In this document: positions 15,401 to 28,477 of the stretch, one piece after another
How positions within the stretch are numbered: position 1 is the first letter of the stretch
How the letters are laid out: each line of letters begins with the position of its first letter
Assembly: GCA_015039315.1 (NCBI GenBank)
Contig: WIDE01000072.1
Coordinates: forward strand, 85,642 to 149,641
Length of the DNA: 64,000 bases
Direction: 5' to 3'
DNA from: Clavulina sp. PMI_390
Taxonomy: Eukaryota; Basidiomycota; Agaricomycetes; Cantharellales; Hydnaceae
Notes under the pieces: generated by a model
Told to the model about the DNA's origin: nothing
The model's input: the letters and a program-made list of their open reading frames with translations, nothing else
Database searches by the model: none
Made by a program: the position numbers and the translations under genes

Positions 15401-17765
15401 ATGCGTTCCACATTGCTTGCTGCTGTAGTGGGCGCTTCTTCGGTCGCCGTTGTCGGCGCCCTACAACCCCCGACCCCGGTCTTTGCTGAGCGTGACAACT
15501 TTGATGGTTCGAGTCCATGGCACCATCCTGCTGGCCATCACATCGAGCGTCTCTTCCGACGCGATACTGCTGCCTCGCCAACGTTTGGTTCTCCTGGTGC
15601 GTCGAAATCGGATCACACAGCCTCCACAAACAGCGACAGTCCCCTGATCTTCATTGCAGCNNNNNNNNNNNNNNNNNNNNNNNNNNNNNNNNNNNNNNNN
15701 NNNNNNNNNNNNNNNNNNNNNNNNNNNNNNNNNNNNNNNNNNNNNNNNNNNNNNNNNNNNNNNNNNNNNNNNNNNNNNNNNNNNNNNNNNNNNNNNNNNN
15801 NNNNNNNNNNNNNNNNNNNNNNNNNNNNNNNNNNNNNNNNNNNNNNNNNNNNNNNNNNNNNNNNNNNNNNNNNNNNNNNNNNNNNNNNNNNNNNNNNNNN
15901 NNNNNNNNNNNNNNNNNNNNNNNNNNNNNNNNNNNNNNNNNNNNNNNNNNNNNNNNNNNNNNNNNNNNNNNNNNNNNNNNNNNNNNNNNNNNNNNNNNNN
16001 NNNNNNNNNNNNNNNNNNNNNNNNNNNNNNNNNNNNNNNNNNNNNNNNNNNNNNNNNNNNNNNNNNNNNNNNNNNNNNNNNNNNNNNNNNNNNNNNNNNN
16101 NNNNNNNNNNNNNNNNNNNNNNNNNNNNNNNNNNNNNNNNNNNNNNNNNNNNNNNNNNNNNNNNNNNNNNNNNNNNNNNNNNNNNNNNNNNNNNNNNNNN
16201 NNNNNNNNNNNNNNNNNNNNNNNNNNNNNNNNNNNNNNNNNNNNNNNNNNNNNNNNNNNNNNNNNNNNNNCCTTCTTTTACGTGACTAGGTGCCGCGGGA
16301 AGCCCTGTTTACCCGTCCGGCGACGACCCCACCTCGGCCACCATTTGCTCTGCGACTTACGAATGCCAAGCCAAAGGTGACATTTGGGATGCACCTGCAG
16401 GAACAGTGGCCCTTTCTTTCGATGATGGCCCGCTCGCCCCTAGCCCGACCCTATATGCCTTCCTGAAGTCCAAGGGCGTCCATGCCACCCATTTCTTTAT
16501 CGGTGGAAATGTCCGTAAGTGACACATCATCCCTATCTATCGCGGACAAAGCAGAGCGTCTCCTGACCGACTGACTGACCAACCAATCCTTGCATTTTGG
16601 TTTTGCCAGGCGCGAACCCCGATATTTTCCTGCAGGCTTATCAGAATAACTCGGACCCCATCGCAGTGCATACTTACACGCATCCCTACATGAGTACGTG
16701 GTGATATGCATGTCTCTTCTCACCGCTCAATCCATGCTCATCATTCTATTCTCGGTGCGTGCAGCTATCCAGTCAAACGAGGCAGTGCTCGCCGAGCTTG
16801 GGTGGACAATGCAGATCATTTACGACTCTACAGGTGGTCGCGTCCCCAAATTCTGGCGGTACGTGTCAAACCAAGATTTGAATATGATTCTGGGACTGAC
16901 TGACCGACCATGCGTGTTACTTTTGATCGTCCAGCCCTCCATATGGTGGTACGTCCTAGTTCAGTCCTCGTTCTTTGCCATTGATACTGAGTGATGGATT
17001 TTACGTAGACGTTGATATGCGAGTTCGTGCCATCGCCAAGGAAGTCTTTGGCCTCACTACCGTCATCTGGAACCAGGATAGTGCCGGTTAGTTTCACAAT
17101 CTCACCAGCAGCGGCCTGCCTCCTGACAGCTTTTCCTCATCACCCCATTTCTAGATTGGGAATTGACCTACGGAGAGATCCCCCTATCTACCGTCGAAGC
17201 CTCGCTCAAGTCTTTCTACTCACTGCCCAAGACTCCCGGCTTGATCATCCTCGAGCACGAGCTCTCCGATAACTCGGTCAATGCGTTCATGAACTCGTGG
17301 CAGTACCTCGAGGCTGGTGGATGGAAGCCCATCTCGATCCCTGATGCGGCGAACGCCACGACTGGTACAGGCGCGGGATATACCGGGTGGTATCAGAATG
17401 CCCAGGATGATACTCAGCAATTAACGAGCATGAGCTTTGGTACTGGGCCCAATACCGCTACGGGTGGAGGCAGTGAGTTTCCGAATTTGCTCTGCTTCTG
17501 TGTGTTCTTGGCATTGACGTCCCCCTCTCTTCGTGATGCGTGCTCTATTGTAGGCTCTACGACCAGTGCTTCTGGATCTGCGACTACCCCCTCTGGGAAC
17601 GGCTCTGGCTCTAGCACTACTGGCAAGCCCTCCAGCCAAACATCCACAAGCTCTACAGCACCTACATCAACCACATCCAAGTCTAGTGCTCCTTCCACCC
17701 GTTCCTTGGGCTGGGGCGCCGGGCTTCTCGGTGTGGTTGGGATGCTGTTCGTTCAGTTTGCATGA
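15401..17765 (+). CDS. GPI-anchored chitin deacetylase (CE4), interrupted by a sequence gap
   Basis: Polysaccharide deacetylase that removes acetyl groups from wall chitin to make chitosan. N-terminal signal peptide ([20 protein letters not shown]). A 610-base N run hides part of the N-terminal region; coding resumes at 16290. Exons after it: 16290-16514, 16610-16693, 16765-16858, 16935-16948, 17009-17086, 17155-17472, 17554-17765. CE4 motifs: catalytic SFDDGP, metal site HTYTHP, RPPYGDVD and DWELT. The RPPYG motif is spread over three exons, the central one only 14 nt. After the domain comes a Ser/Thr/Gly-rich stalk and a terminal hydrophobic segment ([15 protein letters not shown]), the pattern of a GPI attachment signal. 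Family length and layout match basidiomycete Cda proteins. Gap length suggests one or two missing exons. Confidence 0.93.
15661..16270. other. Assembly gap (610 N)
   Basis: Run of N inside the chitin deacetylase gene. Long ORFs crossing it are artefacts. Confidence 1.
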
Positions 17766-18212
17766 TTGAGCTGCTCCCCACTAGTAGCATATTATTCTCC
17801 CTGACATTCACTGAATACACGGACTTTTCCCTACTATCCCCCCTTTCTTTACATGTTCCAACTGGCGCCCTTGTTGTGTTTGATTATATGACCACCTTTC
17901 GGACTTTGGGGTTCACTGCCTGCTGTGCTTGTTTTCTTATGGACTGTCCGAGATTGCCCTCACGTCGTACTCGCCACGCCTGCTTGTTTGCTTGATACGC
18001 TTATTCTTGTTAATATCCAGTCGCTCATTGTTTCGCTAACTCTGTTCCGGTCGCGTGAAGGAAAACTCGGCCTCCACAATGAGTTCCTATCATTTTCGAA
18101 CGCGGTACTAGTACAAGGGGGAAACTATTATATTGTACAAAGTGCAGGCGAAATCCCAAATCGCCCACCCCATTAACTCTAGCTCTATCCACTAACCCCG
18201 CATAACCTATCG
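17766..18212. other. Convergent 3' intergenic region
   Basis: Between the stops of two convergent genes. Pyrimidine-rich then AT-richer; presumably both 3' UTRs. Nothing else seen. Confidence 0.5.
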
Positions 18213-20722
18213 TTACAACCCTCCTACATTTCGACGTAAGCGAATTCCTCGTGCAGCAGCGGCGGAATTTCCTCGCGTCACTTGAATCGGAGGTGCTTGG
18301 CTCCCCGTATTCGACGTACGCGTCTGACTCTGCGTGGTGCTGATGCTCTTCGAATCAAACACGTCGGGACGTGCAGGCGGCAGGGGGTGAGGGAAATCGC
18401 TGATGGTGCTGAGGGTCGTGCCGGTGAGCGGTACAGGCGTGACCTTAGGTGCCGGGATCGCCACTGACAATGCAGGACGAGGAGGTGGGACGGGAGATCC
18501 ATCGTCATCTGAGAACACCGATCCTCCGCGGAGAACGCGGCCCTTGAGAGGTCGTGGAGTCTTGAGCTCATCCAACGCACTCCAGCTATCATCATCAGAG
18601 TAGTCCTCCTCCTCCTCTACCGCCATTGCAATGTCCTCCACAAGCTTATGCTTCGGTCGAGGAGGTTCGGGCTGTTTAGCTATAACTTCGACGGGTCGTG
18701 GTTCGGGAACAGCGACAGCGACGGGGATTTGAGTGACAGGGGTAGGTTCGATTGGAGAGTCGACCTTCCTCTTCTTCTTCGCGGAGGCCGTCGATTCCGC
18801 CTTCCCGTCTCCTTCGCCCTCCGTCGCACTCTCTACCTCTGACGCAGAAGGCGGCAACCGAGGTGTCTCCACAATCTGGCCTTTCGCCGAACGCTTCTTG
18901 CCCGCCGCGACGCGCGAGGATCGTCTCGAACTACCACTACTCGACGATGCTCCAGAAGCGGACGACGCTGTCTCGTACACGGAAGTAGCTGCTGTTTCAG
19001 TAGCAACAGGAACCACTACGGGAACCACAACAGGAGCTGGAGTAGCGGTGGGAACAGGAGCGGGAACAGGAGCCGCGGGTTTTGCACGAGATCGTGCAAT
19101 GCTGGGTTCCAACGCATCGATACGAGCCGTCGCTGACGGCGCTTGTGCTTGCGATTGTCCAGGTGCTGTGCTAGACACAGAAGCCAAGCGCTGGCGTCTT
19201 GCCATCGTAGCCGAAGAGACAGGGTGCTTCGGCCCATTCTCAGTGATGGATGGAGTACGCTTGAGAGGCACGGTCGTCGTAGCGAGAGTCGGTTCCAACA
19301 TGGCGTACTTGCGGCGTTTCGCTTCAGCAGCTGCAGTCGCAGAAGAGGCAGCTGGAGCGCGTTCTGGCCTGAATGAGATGAAGCTGGAGGGCGGTGTAGG
19401 CAAGGGCTCGACTGGTGGTGGAGCAACCGGGAGGATTGGTGGGGTGAGCGGCGGTGTAGGTGGAGATCGAACGGACAACGTGCGAAGCCGAGATCGAGGA
19501 AGCTCGGACGGCCTTGATGAGCCGGGCGCATACATCTCGATCGGCGGAGGCTCGGGGAAGGAGAATGTCTGGGTGGGCGGAGAATGAGATGGGAGCGAAG
19601 GGACAACTGTAACAGACTGATCGGTTTCAGATTGTTCTGTGGTTGACCGTGCGTAACCGCCAGGGAAACGCGGGGTTCGGCCCACATCTGGGTTGAGTGC
19701 TTGAGGCAGAGCGGTAGGAGCAGCCGGGGGAGTGGAAGGAACAAAAGTAGGTCGGAACATCGAAGGCTCTGGTGTGAGAAGAGGTGGGTACGAATTCGTC
19801 TGTGGTGGAGCCACAGATCGGACAACAAATGGCTGAGGGGGCGGTGGCTGTGGAATTGCGATTGGTGTAATATCGATCGGTGACTCTGCCTTGAGTGGTA
19901 GCTGGGAAGTCTTGCGCATTGGAACTCTTGAGGGTTTGGGGTCGTTGACGACCGGGTTCATCCCTCTTCGCGTGCGAATCCCGACTGTTGAAGGGGGCTT
20001 TGGGATGCTTGTACCAGTGGTAGCAGGAACTTTCGCCGGCACTGGCTGCGTATGCACAGGCTGAGGACCCTGGGCAGTCTGAAAAACGACTGTTTCCACT
20101 GGTTCCTCAATCTCAGCAGGAACTGGATCCTTGGTGTCAGACACCCGAATGTGCACCGGCTCGTTCCACCAGGAGGAGACGTATCTCCAAGGGGCCAAAG
20201 CGAAGTAGATCACAATGTGAGCGATCGCATCCATCAACGACAAGACCGAGTCAATAGTGCGGATATACGGTTTCAACGTCGGTCGGATGACATGAAGCAG
20301 TAGCGGCTCTGCAACCTGTGGAGGCATCATATTCAGTAATTGTTCTTAGCAATAGTGTGAAAGTGAACGCACCAGGGCACGTGTGAAGAAAAGCACGATG
20401 AGGAACACTGCTTTGATGTCGCTGTAGAATGGTATGACCATCCCGACGCTTCTATCAGCGATGCTTTCCGCACAGCTCCACGTGACCTATCAGAAGGGAA
20501 TCAGCCTTTCATCGAGGAGCATAAAGGGTTCAAGCGTACCCAGACGATCCAGACCGCAAGGCATGACTTGAGCTCACGCTTGCGAGTAGCGAGGGCCTTC
20601 TGGGACGGCCCTTCACGTCGCTTAGACAGGGGAGGAGGTTTAAGGGTCTTGTACGATGTCCAGACATTCGATAACAAGAAGATTAGGTGAAAGGTGGAGT
20701 GAAGGAGTGCCATGGGATCCAA
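18213..20722 (-). CDS. REEP/YOP1 (TB2/DP1/HVA22) family protein with long disordered tail
   Basis: ER-membrane-shaping family at the N-terminus. Exons 20540-20722, 20373-20486 and 18213-20315 total 2400 nt, 799 residues (796 if the second ATG at 20713 is used). Seen: an initial hydrophobic stretch (HSTFHLIFLLSNVW), a basic linker, then the TB2/DP1 core: AVWIVWVTWSCAESI, MVIPFYSDIKAVFLIVLFF, VIRPTLKPYIRTID, and a final hydrophobic segment (AIAHIVIYFALAPW). The rest, about 620 residues, is Pro/Ser/Ala-rich and low in hydrophobicity, with a KKRKVDSP nuclear-signal-like patch and acidic clusters. Typical Yop1 is only about 170-200 residues, so the tail is unusual in size although similar long-tailed forms are expected in basidiomycetes. 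Membrane assignment is family knowledge; tail role unknown. Confidence 0.85.
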
Positions 20723-21883
20723 GTTGGTGGCCCGCGCCTCGTGTTGAAGTGAAGTTCAAAAATGCGGTAGTTTGGATCCCAAGTAGAGCTCAGTGCGAGT
20801 GTTCAGAGTAACAAAGTCGCCAGCGAGAGGCTTAAGAGTGGTTGTCGGTGTAGAAAGGTGGATACAGGCAGGCTTTCGCGTGTTGTGTTGGTCGGTTTGG
20901 TCCACGGGCAGTTCGTCACAAATCAGCGTGACAGTTTTGTGCCACCCAAATCCAACCAAAGCCCCCAACGATGTCATTGTTCTTCTTCAGTGGCACTTTA
21001 ATATATGTCGGCGTACTTCTTACCAACGCCGTCGCGATATTGAGCGAAGAGCGATTCCTTGCACGCAGTAGGAGCTGTTCCCTTCAAATGTCGACGTGTC
21101 ACCACTAACGAATCGTCATGTAGTCGGTTGGTCCACAACTCAACTTCCAGCGGGATATGACCAGGCCGGATACGGGGACCAGCAAGCGAGCGATGGTATT
21201 AAAGCTCGCTTGATCCTTCTGGTCAGCGCCGTTCGGACATTATTACGAGGTACGCTGCATCGCGACTTCTGGTATTCATAAAACTCATCTTCCTCGTGCA
21301 GCACCGTTAATTGTCATAAATATCCTTATAATCATCTGGGCACTATTGTTCGGCTAGCTGTCATGTCGTGTCCGTCTGTGTTCCATATGCTATTCTATCA
21401 AGTATTCCAGGCTACCGCCAACCCTTCGCAGTATCCGCGCTCTCGTCGCCATGAACCTCCAGATTTGGGACCTCCATGCGAGCTCCCAAATTTTTAGCCT
21501 ACCAAGTTTTGTGCCAAAATTTCACCGGGTCCTCCCAGCTTCCTTTACGATAAGCTCCAATGTCATGGCATTAACCCTGGACTTTATGATGTTCACTAGA
21601 GCCAATAAACGCAATTCTATTATGACTGTCTTTTGGTATTGAGAGACTCGCCTGACCTACACTATCCCTTGTGAACCTTTCTACTGGCGTTTGTGCTTGG
21701 TCTTACGCTTTGAACTCGTTATGAGGGTCCACCCTTTCAGTCTTGTTGCCCAGGCCATGCAATGAAAGTGTTCTCAGAGAACATCATCTCGACCGATTAA
21801 GTGCAAGGGATATTATTATGGAAATTGATGTGGATAACATTACGCTTGACGAAAACAGTCTAGATGTATAGATGACTCTAGCT
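20723..21883. other. Intergenic, no gene seen
   Basis: About 1.2 kb holding the REEP-like gene's promoter and RIB1's 3' region. No recognisable ORF or RNA gene. Confidence 0.5.
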
Positions 21884-23353
21884 TTATGAGAGAGGGCGCA
21901 AGGGAATAACTGGGCTTTCGACCGTCTCGAAAGCCGCAGACGTCGTTGAGCCCTCTGAGAGCGGGACGACTATCTCGTGCGTCGGCTGAGGATTCGCAGG
22001 AGTCGGTAGTTCGAGGAGATGGCCCATCCGGAGGACCTTTGTCCGGAGATATTTCTCTAGGTCAACTCCGTATGCTGCTCCGCCCCCGATGAGCGTTGCG
22101 CCAGGCTTCCGAGCCTCGCCTTGCGCAGATGTCGCGGACGACGAGTCTCCCGAGGGAGCACTAGGGTCCATCGCAGCGAGTGTTGCAGCGGTCCACGTCC
22201 TCGGGACCATCGGCAGCCTCTCATTCACTGCAATACCCTCCTTCCTCACCGCTTCCATCTTGGCTGGATTGTTCGTCAATAGCTTAATCTCCTTGTCTAA
22301 CCCGAGGTCTCGCATAATGGCGGCCGCCACATCATAACCTCGCTCATCTGCGCCATGTCCGAGCAGAATGTTAGCAGCGACGGTGTCTGCGCCCATATCT
22401 TGGAGATTATACGCCTTGATTTTCTCCAGTAGTCCGATCCCGCGACCCTCTTGGCGCATGTATATCACTGCCCCCCGTCCGGGAAGAAGCGGTCTGGGCT
22501 GGCGATCCCCACTACTTTGGGGCTCTGAGGAGGTGGATGAAGTGAAGGTAGAGGTAATGGGGGCTGGTTGTGGTTGCGAGATGTAACGAATGGCTTCATC
22601 AAGCTGCTCGCCACAGTCGCATCTCATGCTACCAATGGTCTCGCCAGTGTAGCATTCGGAATGGATGCGCACTATGGGAATAGGAAGAGCCGATGATGAC
22701 TCGGGATTCGAGGCTTGTGAAGATGGTGAGGAGGAATCAAGGGGCCGAGATGGAGTAGCTTGCTTAGGGCTAAGTCTCCCAACATACGCCCCGCGAATCA
22801 ATCGTTCGATGTCGGTTTCTTCGTCATGCCATTTGGCATCGAGAGTCTTGCTTCGAATAAATCGAGATTGTGAGGCAAGTGCGCTCTCGGGATCTTCATT
22901 ATCAAGTTGCGCAGGGTCTACCACGATCGCCAAGTGTTCTTTTGAATCGACATTGTTGTGATAGATGTGGAGGAAGATAGGTCCATGTGGGGTGGGAACT
23001 CGCGTACGAGCCTTGCATTGGACAGTAACGTCTTTGGGCCGAGGTTTAGAGGGGATGTGGGATGTTGATATTGGTGATTTTGAAGGGAATAATGGCGCAG
23101 AATGAACAAGGGATTGTAAGAATGAAGCAGGCGAGATGCTGGGGTTCGTGGATTGTTTCGGGAGCGTGGAGCCGGTGACAGCCCCAGAGGAATTTTTTGT
23201 CGAGATTGGTTTTGAAGGGAAGATAGGAAGTGATGCTAAGCCCTCTACAGATATCGGAACACCAGTGACAGAGTGCTCGCATAAAGTTCCCTTCATCTTG
23301 GGGGAGGTGTGCCCGTTTAGTGAGCCATTTGCCACAACAGAGGGTTCCGGCAT
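21884..23353 (-). CDS. RIB1: RIB1: GTP cyclohydrolase II
   Basis: Committing step of riboflavin synthesis: opens GTP to a diaminopyrimidine with loss of formate and pyrophosphate, Zn-dependent, cytosolic. A single uninterrupted ORF of 489 residues, remarkable in this intron-rich window. Zinc ligands: Cys of SECYTGETIGSMRCDCGEQL (three Cys). Catalytic region: GRGAVIYMRQEGRGIGLLEK then KAYNLQDMGADTVAANILLG and IKLLTNNPAK. A roughly 100-residue Ser/Pro-rich N-terminal extension and a low-complexity insert of about 25 residues (TSTFTSSTSSEPQSSG) before GRGAVIY are fungal-type additions. Divergent from the small coiled-coil gene with 288 bp between start codons. Confidence 0.96.
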   Translation of the reverse strand: MPEPSVVANGSLNGHTSPKMKGTLCEHSVTGVPISVEGLASLPIFPSKPISTKNSSGAVTGSTLPKQSTNPSISPASFLQSLVHSAPLFPSKSPISTSHIPSKPRPKDVTVQCKARTRVPTPHGPIFLHIYHNNVDSKEHLAIVVDPAQLDNEDPESALASQSRFIRSKTLDAKWHDEETDIERLIRGAYVGRLSPKQATPSRPLDSSSPSSQASNPESSSALPIPIVRIHSECYTGETIGSMRCDCGEQLDEAIRYISQPQPAPITSTFTSSTSSEPQSSGDRQPRPLLPGRGAVIYMRQEGRGIGLLEKIKAYNLQDMGADTVAANILLGHGADERGYDVAAAIMRDLGLDKEIKLLTNNPAKMEAVRKEGIAVNERLPMVPRTWTAATLAAMDPSAPSGDSSSATSAQGEARKPGATLIGGGAAYGVDLEKYLRTKVLRMGHLLELPTPANPQPTHEIVVPLSEGSTTSAAFETVESPVIPLRPLS

Positions 23354-23641
23354 TGTAATGATCGCGCGCCGAGGAAACTTTTTAGAAACAATTGGCGGTC
23401 GTTTTAGGAGCTTTTGGCGTTATTCTCGCCTGTGTGGGTGGTGGTGACTGGTGAGTGCTCGTCGGACCTGCGAATCGCCGGCGATTCAAATCACGTCACG
23501 TGCCTGGGTACAAGCTGTCAGCTTGGTTTGCTCACAGGTAATCCGTTCTTAGTCAATCGGAAACGGTGACCAGCCTCCAACTAATCAACTGGTAATCGCT
23601 CTTGACAAACAGACTGCGTGTGAAGCGAGAGTAACAGAGAG
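23354..23641. promoter_or_regulatory. Divergent promoter, RIB1 / SCOC-like gene
   Basis: 288 bp between two start codons on opposite strands, so it must serve both. Contains the palindrome TCACGTCACGTG near 23492-23503 with a CACGTG E-box, a plausible bHLH site; binding is inference. Confidence 0.5.
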
Positions 23642-24121
23642 ATGTCCAACAATCCCTTTGGAGATGATGAGCTCGATGGTGCCTGGGGTATCTCGTCGCG
23701 GCCGTCAGGGGACGATGTGCTGAAGGACGCACTGAAGAAGGAACAACTTATCAAGTAAGCTCTATAATACTAAACCCACCCTACTACCTTCTCACGTCAT
23801 GTACTTGCGCCTTCCCAGAGACATTATGGCTGCACAAGCGGATCTTAGAGGTCAGTATTTCATCTGAGCCATCGGAGTTCCTCATCCCTCCGTGCCTCCG
23901 TACCTCAATTCAACTCACTCTGCTGCACACGACCTCGTCTTTGATATTCATGCTCCGGCCTCTGCTGTTTCCAAATCATTCGATCGGCATTCTTAGTCCT
24001 CGTTGAACGCGTCGACAAGACGCAGGGAGAAGTGGACAAGCTCGCTTCAAGCAACGGGATGTTGCAGACGTATGTCGATAACCTGTCAAAACAAATGGCT
24101 GGCGGTGGTGGTCGCCGATAG
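23642..24121 (+). CDS. Short coiled-coil protein, SCOC/SLO1-like (DUF2205)
   Basis: Small 89-residue protein from exons 23642-23754, 23819-23850 and 23997-24121 (270 nt, phases close). N-terminus MSNNPFGDDELDGAWG is acidic; then a single amphipathic coiled coil, KDIMAAQADLRVLVERVDKT followed by GEVDKLASSNGMLQTYVDNL, ending in a Gly/Arg tail. The late motif with N..L..Y+.NL matches the SCOC family of Golgi/Arl1-associated short coiled-coil proteins (fungal Slo1). Length agrees. Golgi role is family inference and the similarity is modest. Confidence 0.75.
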
Positions 24122-24425
24122 TGGCCCGTGCCAAACCTGAAAGCACCATGCCACACTTCACCGATATGATGACGCACAATGTGTTGACGGAGATGGAGGA
24201 TGGAGGTAGTGTGCCCTTCGGAGACTGACCCCTCCGGTACCAGCGAGTGTCGTGTAAGAGTGTGCCTGTTCGGCCTCCTATTGGCTATTCCTATATTGCA
24301 TCGCTCACGACCAGCATCATCGGCATCATCGTCATACGCTTGTCTCCTGTATACTGTCTTTTGCGAAAACGGAATCATACAATTTTCTTTTCGTTACAGG
24401 GTCTGTTACAAAGCTGGATATTGAA
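24122..24425. other. Convergent 3' intergenic region
   Basis: About 300 bases between two convergent stop codons; presumably 3' UTRs. Nothing else seen. Confidence 0.5.
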
Positions 24426-25869
<1,444 letters not shown>

Positions 25870-26884
25870 TCTCGTGGGTGCTGTCGAGGATTAACCAATA
25901 GTAGAAGACTTGCTCTCTGGCTCGAGGACCGAGAGTAGGACCGGTGAAGCGAAGCACTTATAGGTTTCCAGCGCCCTTGGGCTGACGTGTTGGGTCTCCT
26001 CCGCAGATCATGGCCCTCCACAGGGGGATCATGAACAGCCTCCACAAGAGTCACGGACAACCTCCACTAAGAGGTTATAGACCGCATCTGCTAGGCTTCA
26101 CAACTAACCTCCACAAGGTTTTTATATCCGGCCTCCACCTGCCTTATAGACAACCTCCACTCACAAGTGAATAGATCGTCGAGAGAGTTGCTCCTAGATG
26201 GGTGGAGGTGGAGGCCAGTAGAGTACCTCCACCTTTGGTATGATTCCAGACCACACCCAGCCTGTTTGAAATAGGTTCAACACAGGCTTGGCATCGTTTA
26301 TATACTAGGAGATTCATCGGAACCAGCACTGAGGGGTATGTTTCGTGAGAGGTAGGAAGCTCATGCCAGACTACGGCGCAAACACTACATTCATGCTCCA
26401 GCCACCTGCTTTGGGTTCTCACTTTCAAGACTACACCAGTGTCACGGAGGCGTAGAGATTCGAAGAAGCACAAGGCCCAGACACGACGCGAGGACAAGAG
26501 CGTGAGCTGTGACCGTCACAGAATCCCGCTGGCTTGGTCCATCTGGACACAATGTGCCCGAGGCATGGACTCGCCGGTGACACCCCAGTTACTATAAAGA
26601 GACCGATTCGTGTAATTGACAATATTCGTCAATACTTTGCGGTTTACTACCTAATATCATGTCTGATGGTCGGGTTGGAGTAACACTTCATGGAGTATTG
26701 GCCTCACCGCCACCAACAAGGGTGTTTCATAAGGAGGCTTCGGCTCAGCATCTTGCTAGTTGTGCGCCAAAAAGTAATGTCCACAGCTAAGCGACATTGG
26801 TACTAAGCGAATGCATTTTGATTTGAGGTGTGGCGAAGGGAATATTTTGGAGGGTATGGTATTTTGGTCAGAAACTTCATAGCA
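25870..26884. other. Upstream region of reductase copy 1
   Basis: About 1 kb between the tandem reductases: promoter of copy 1 (proximal part, with the heptamer cluster described separately) and 3' end of copy 2. No ORF with support. Confidence 0.5.
26015..26232. promoter_or_regulatory. CCTCCAC heptamer cluster upstream of reductase copy 1
   Basis: Nine copies of CCTCCAC or its complement in 218 bp: 26015, 26039, 26061, 26108, 26132, 26154 (forward), 26202 and 26208 (reverse, overlapping by one base), 26226 (forward). The cluster lies 146-363 bp upstream of the start codon. The copies are separated by unique sequence, so this is not a simple tandem repeat. Binding-site function is inference. 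Confidence 0.7.
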
Positions 26885-28351
26885 TCAGCGCTTCCACTCG
26901 CTCAAGGGGATGGTCTCGATATTAATGCTACCCATGATGGCGTGAGGATACCTTGGATCGCCTCCAAGATCCGCGTTCACTTCATTTGCCAACACCCGAA
27001 TAATCTTCAAGTCTTCCTCGCTGAGTTTATCGACCAGCTCCAATGATGCCCAGTTCTCCTCCACGTAGGGGATCTGTTTACTGCCCGGAATAGGTATGAT
27101 ATCGGCGCCTTGCTTGAGCAGCCATGCTATCGCAACTTGTGCTGGTGTGGCGCCGTACTTGTCGGCAAGTATCTTGAATGAGTCGACGAGCTGGTTAATG
27201 CGAGGCCAGTTATCTGATTTGAATTTAGGGATTAATCGACGCCAATCGCTTTCAGGAAGGTCATCGAAGGAGCGCCAGCGACCAGTTACGATGCCGCGAC
27301 CAGTGGGAGAGTAGGCTATGATTCTGTGAGAACTGGAAGATCAGCGATATCTCACAACGGCCAAAGCCAAAGTTTTGACGTACGTGATCTGGAGCTCACG
27401 AGCCACGGTAATGACGCCACCTGCTTTCTCGAGGTCCAGTGCCCAAGGGTTGTATCTAGGGGTTCTCATCAGTGTTGCATTGCTATTTGCGATGATGGTA
27501 TCACATACTCGACTTGAATAGCAGAGATGGGATGGACCTTATGCGCTCGGCGAATTGAGTCAGGGCTTGGTTCAGACAGACCAAGATATCTGATCTTCCC
27601 TTCACTAGAGAAATCAATCCCCGAGATTTATTAGGACCCAACCTGACGGCGTTGTAACATGATATTCCTATCCTCAAGGTATCACTCACTCAACAAGCTC
27701 CTTCATCGCTCCGATGGTGATCTCGACCGGCACATTCTTGTCTATGCGATGATGATAATAGAGATCGACGTAATCCGTCTGGAGTCTTGTCAAGGAATTT
27801 GCGAATTCTCGCTTGACAGACTCGGGATCGCCGCAGACTCTACCCTCACTGTCTTCACTATAGTCGGGCCAGAACTTCGTGGCAAGGAAAATCTTCGAGC
27901 GCAAGCCCGTGCGAGCGAACCATTTTCCAATCAGCTCTTCCGAATCTCCCTACATGGACTTCATGAGTTAAGTAGCGCCAAACGAGGTCATCGTATAAAT
28001 TCCAAGAGCTGGCGTACATATAGCGACGCAGTATCCCAGAATGTGCATCCCATCTCATAAAGTCGGTCAAGAACCTGAAATGGAATTGGACGCAAGTCAC
28101 TGTCTGTATTTTCGCACAGCAGGAACAAGTCGATACTTACCTTTAGGCGCTCTGCTTCGCTGGGGATTTCTCCTATAACACCGTCCGGGGAAGATTGGAT
28201 ACGGATAAAGGAAAAAACTACTAGAATGAACCCACATACCATAATATGTTGTGCCAATACCCATTGCACCATATCCAATTGCACTTACTTCAGTATCACC
28301 GATCCTGCGCATCGGAATCATTTTAGGGGGTTCCTTCAGAAGAATAGCCAT
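26885..28351 (-). CDS. Aldo-keto reductase, copy 2
   Basis: Tandem paralogue of the neighbouring reductase, same strand, intact. Exons 28240-28351, 28141-28172, 28018-28074, 27690-27949, 27509-27604, 27384-27455, 26885-27323 give 1068 nt, 355 residues. Internal exons 2-5 are identical in length to copy 1 (32, 57, 260, 96 nt), showing recent common origin. Motifs: [107 protein letters not shown], ending LSEWKR. Start at the first ATG ([18 protein letters not shown]); the second Met aligns with copy 1's start. Probable cytosolic NADPH-dependent aldehyde or ketone reduction; substrate unknown. Confidence 0.92.
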
Positions 28352-28477
28352 TTTAGAACTGATAAGTGCTACTGTTTGAGAGGGCGAAGAGCAAGGCCAG
28401 GGCGAACGAGACGGGATGCTGGACAGTACGTCCAGGCTGGCTTTTTATGAAGGGCCACCATCGGCAGCTATGTAGAT

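Noticed and set aside
15401..16380. Long ORFs running through the first N gap
   Set aside because: N positions translate as X, so openness is meaningless; only flanking exons were used.
18733..19587. 284-codon ORF on the plus strand, and other long frames opposite the REEP-like tail
   Set aside because: Shadow of a low-complexity Pro/Ser/Ala coding region on the minus strand; no independent motif.
26144..26622. Minus-strand ORFs between the tandem reductases
   Set aside because: They overlap the heptamer cluster and lack any family signature or splice support.
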